Source of the DNA: Cymbidium sinense
Lineage: Eukaryota > Streptophyta > Magnoliopsida > Asparagales > Orchidaceae
NCBI GenBank assembly: GCA_021442155.1
Contig: CM038220.1
Coordinates: forward strand, 74,821,817-74,885,816
DNA length: 64,000 nt
Direction of reading: 5' to 3'
Part shown: positions 61,901 to 64,000 of the stretch, one piece after another
How the letters are laid out: every line of letters begins with the position of its first letter
Position numbering within the stretch: the stretch's first letter is position 1
The notes under the pieces: model-generated
What the model saw: only the letters and a program-made list of their open reading frames with translations
The model's database searches: none
Told to the model about the DNA's origin: nothing
Translations under genes and position numbers: made by a program

Positions 61901-64000
61901 TGCATGTTGATGGTGTGGGTTAAGTTTCATCCCAATCGAGCTTCGAGCTGATCAACACTTACAGACGATCTCATGGCCAGCGTTTGTAGAAGGATCTTTG
62001 GTCATCCATCATCACATTTTAGATGGACGACTGAGATTAAAACATGCTTTATATCCTATTTTATCCCCTTTGATCCCACGATTAATCTCTCCATTATCCT
62101 TGATCGAGCAGGGAGGGTACCGGCACCACCACGCTATGATGGGATGTTTAAATAAATAGCCAATGGGAAGGCATGTGTAAAGCATCTGCGTCGGTATCGT
62201 GCCATAGGGATTAAGAATTTAATTATGATTTATTTAATTCTAATTAATCACCTAAACTTCTAAAATTCATATCTCAACATAAAAAAATTATGAAAATGTG
62301 AAATAAATTGCATTAGAAAGATAATTGAACATAGAATATTCTAAAAGTAATTTTGAATAATTTTGAATAGTGCCTTTCTCTAATTTTGGGTTATATTAGG
62401 AATGTAAATTTTCTAATTACTCCTTAATTAATTCACTGATTAATCTCAAACTTCTTGGGTGTAATTAGAGGGATGACTTCTGGCTCCCCTAATTTTCTTG
62501 TGATTTATTGGTGGCTTAATTAGGAATTGTTAGTTCATTCTTTAATTACTCCCTTAATGTAATTAATGTTAATTAAGGGTTTGATTAGTGGTTTAATCCT
62601 TTATTGAAGTTGATTAAGGTATGTTTCAGTGAATAGGAGGTTTAGGGAATAATTTTAAGGAATTTTCCCTATGCTATTCCTTAAACCCTTTTCTTCCTTA
62701 AGCCTCTTTTAATTAAAGGGTTAATTCACTAATTACCCTCTTAATTAATTTATTAAAATTCTAAAACTTCCCAGAACTCAATTAATCTATCTAGGGTAGA
62801 TGCTTAGGTGTGTAAAAGTTTAAGTACAATTAAGAAAATCAAAATTCAACTCATATGTGTGAGGGGTGTTTTGAAATTACTTAAGTTAAACCCCTTAGTT
62901 CAATTAATCATTAATTGTGAGCCAAATTGCATTAGACCCCTTTCTTCCTAAGTGCATTGCAAATTTAAATTCATTGTGAGATTTTATATCATCTCATTGG
63001 CTCATAATTATTTGATTAACTATGCTAAGGTGGTGTAGGTAAGGAGTAATTAACATGCTTAATTCATACTTTAACAAAATCAAAATATAAAATGAATCTA
63101 ATCATCTAAAAATTGAACAAAAATATCAAACACATGTGGGAATGGGTTAGGAACAGCAAACTCAACTCACATTTTCTAAATTAAATTAAATTCAAAATTA
63201 AATAAAAATCACATTAAACAAACTTTGATTTTCTTTAAGCTTTCTTATTTGAAAAGATTGTCTTTAGGAATTAATTAAAGTGAATGTGTTTACAAGCTTT
63301 CATTCTTCTTTCTTCATATGGTCTGCATGCATTAAAATTAAAATGAAAATGTTTCCTTATGTCAAATTGCATGTGTTGGCTAAAGTAAGAATATGAGTGG
63401 TTATTATCACTATAAAATCCAAATTATTTTTAAATTATATGAATCAATTATCAAAATTGAAAGTATGTTACTTATATCTTACTTATAAGTTTGTATGTGA
63501 GTAAAATATAAGGATGTGCTTAGTGTAGCTTTTCCTTCTCCTCTCTTTTAATATAGTTTTGAATAGGATTTGGCAAAGTGTACAGTTCATTTGAAAAGAA
63601 CCTAACACTTACCTAATTCCATATTCTATTCACTCCCATGCTATTACTTAAGAAGGATACCTATACTTGTACATATAAATTTCATAAACAAAAATAAATC
63701 AACCAACATAAACTTTTGCTTTCTTTTCCATTCATTTCTTTTTGTACACATGCTTGTATTTAAGAAAAGTGGTATATTAGTCGGACAACCCGAGGTTGCA
63801 AGCTTTAAGTACCTAAGTCTTGTACCTTACACCCTAGTTAACAATGGTTGCTCACTTATGCCTTTCATACATTCATATGTGCATGTGAAAATTGGATAAG
63901 AAACTGCTTTGCTACTTAATGAAAATCAAGCATCATTAACATTCAAATTTTCTGAAATGAATTACTTAGCATACATCATGAAGTGTGCTAAACATTCCCA
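58986..64000 (+). mobile_element. Giant LTR (subtype A), left part, runs off the window
   Basis: It starts GGTTGACC (first T changed or one G gained). L1 runs to 59200, L2 to 60160, L3 to 60960, L4 to 62220, then L5 with one tandem unit near 63770. It is uninterrupted to the window end. It closely follows the solo LTR at 16645 in module order and wording, including the ATTTGAAAAGAACCTAACAC box near 63588. Confidence 0.85.
59338..59810 (+). repeat. L2 tandem array, three ~180-bp units with twin hairpins
   Basis: Hairpin H2 (CATTTATATTCACA then TATATAAATG) begins at 59418, 59598 and 59780. Hairpin H1 precedes each; the best is CTAAGTCCTTAA at 59504-59515 with TTAAGGACTTAG at 59524-59535, a perfect 12-bp stem with an 8-nt loop. 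The spacing is 180-182 bp. Confidence 0.8.

Noticed and set aside
44206..64000. Tandem LTR array produced by unequal crossing over
   Set aside because: Each LTR is broken at a different internal position, which fits successive nested insertions better than a tandem array.

Overview
This window is plant nuclear heterochromatin. It is AT-rich intergenic DNA built almost entirely from one family of very large LTR retrotransposons. I found no host gene, no tRNA or rRNA gene and no CRISPR. The family assignment (Ty3/gypsy, Tat/Ogre-like) rests on an arginine-tRNA-type primer binding site and on degenerate gag and retropepsin reading frames in one internal region (35237-42056). A host with a large, retrotransposon-rich genome is inferred; the species is not identifiable from this sequence.

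The LTRs are unusually long. Two complete ones measure 8043 bp (3300-11342) and 7637 bp (16645-24281, a solo LTR), and the 5' LTR of the coding element is 8013 bp (27224-35236). Each starts with TGTTGACC, ends with ACCACA or a decayed form of these, and shows the same five modules (my own labels). L1 is a 200-bp conserved 5' terminus. L2 is a 0.8-1 kb A/C-rich block with ~177-bp tandem units carrying two hairpins. L3 is a 0.7-0.9 kb block saturated with TTGAC/GTCAA. L4 is a GC-richer block of about 1.2 kb. L5 is a 4-5 kb T-rich block with ~245-bp tandem repeats, candidate splice acceptors and the conserved 3' end.

Layout. 1-1966: reverse LTR inserted in the 3' end of a forward LTR (1967-2282). 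2283-3299: 1 kb of unclassified repeat-bearing DNA. 3300-11342: complete LTR. 11343-11463: reverse LTR terminus. 11506-27223: forward LTR split by the solo LTR 16645-24281. 27224-42056: LTR plus 5' leader, gag and protease of the coding element. 42057-44205: start of a reverse LTR that interrupts this internal region before reverse transcriptase. 44206, 50102, 54589 and 58986: four forward LTRs, each inserted in the one before. Their right halves lie beyond the window, as does any pol region.

The most striking structure is in the 5' untranslated leader of the coding element (35765-37031). It is an array of at least 15 hairpins with a nearly invariant 10-nt loop. The stem sequences differ from unit to unit but keep their pairing, which is the compensatory pattern expected of a selected structure. 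Coding remnants carry stops and frameshifts, so the local copy is dead. The array may nonetheless describe a packaging, dimerisation or translation element, or a small-RNA source, of the family.
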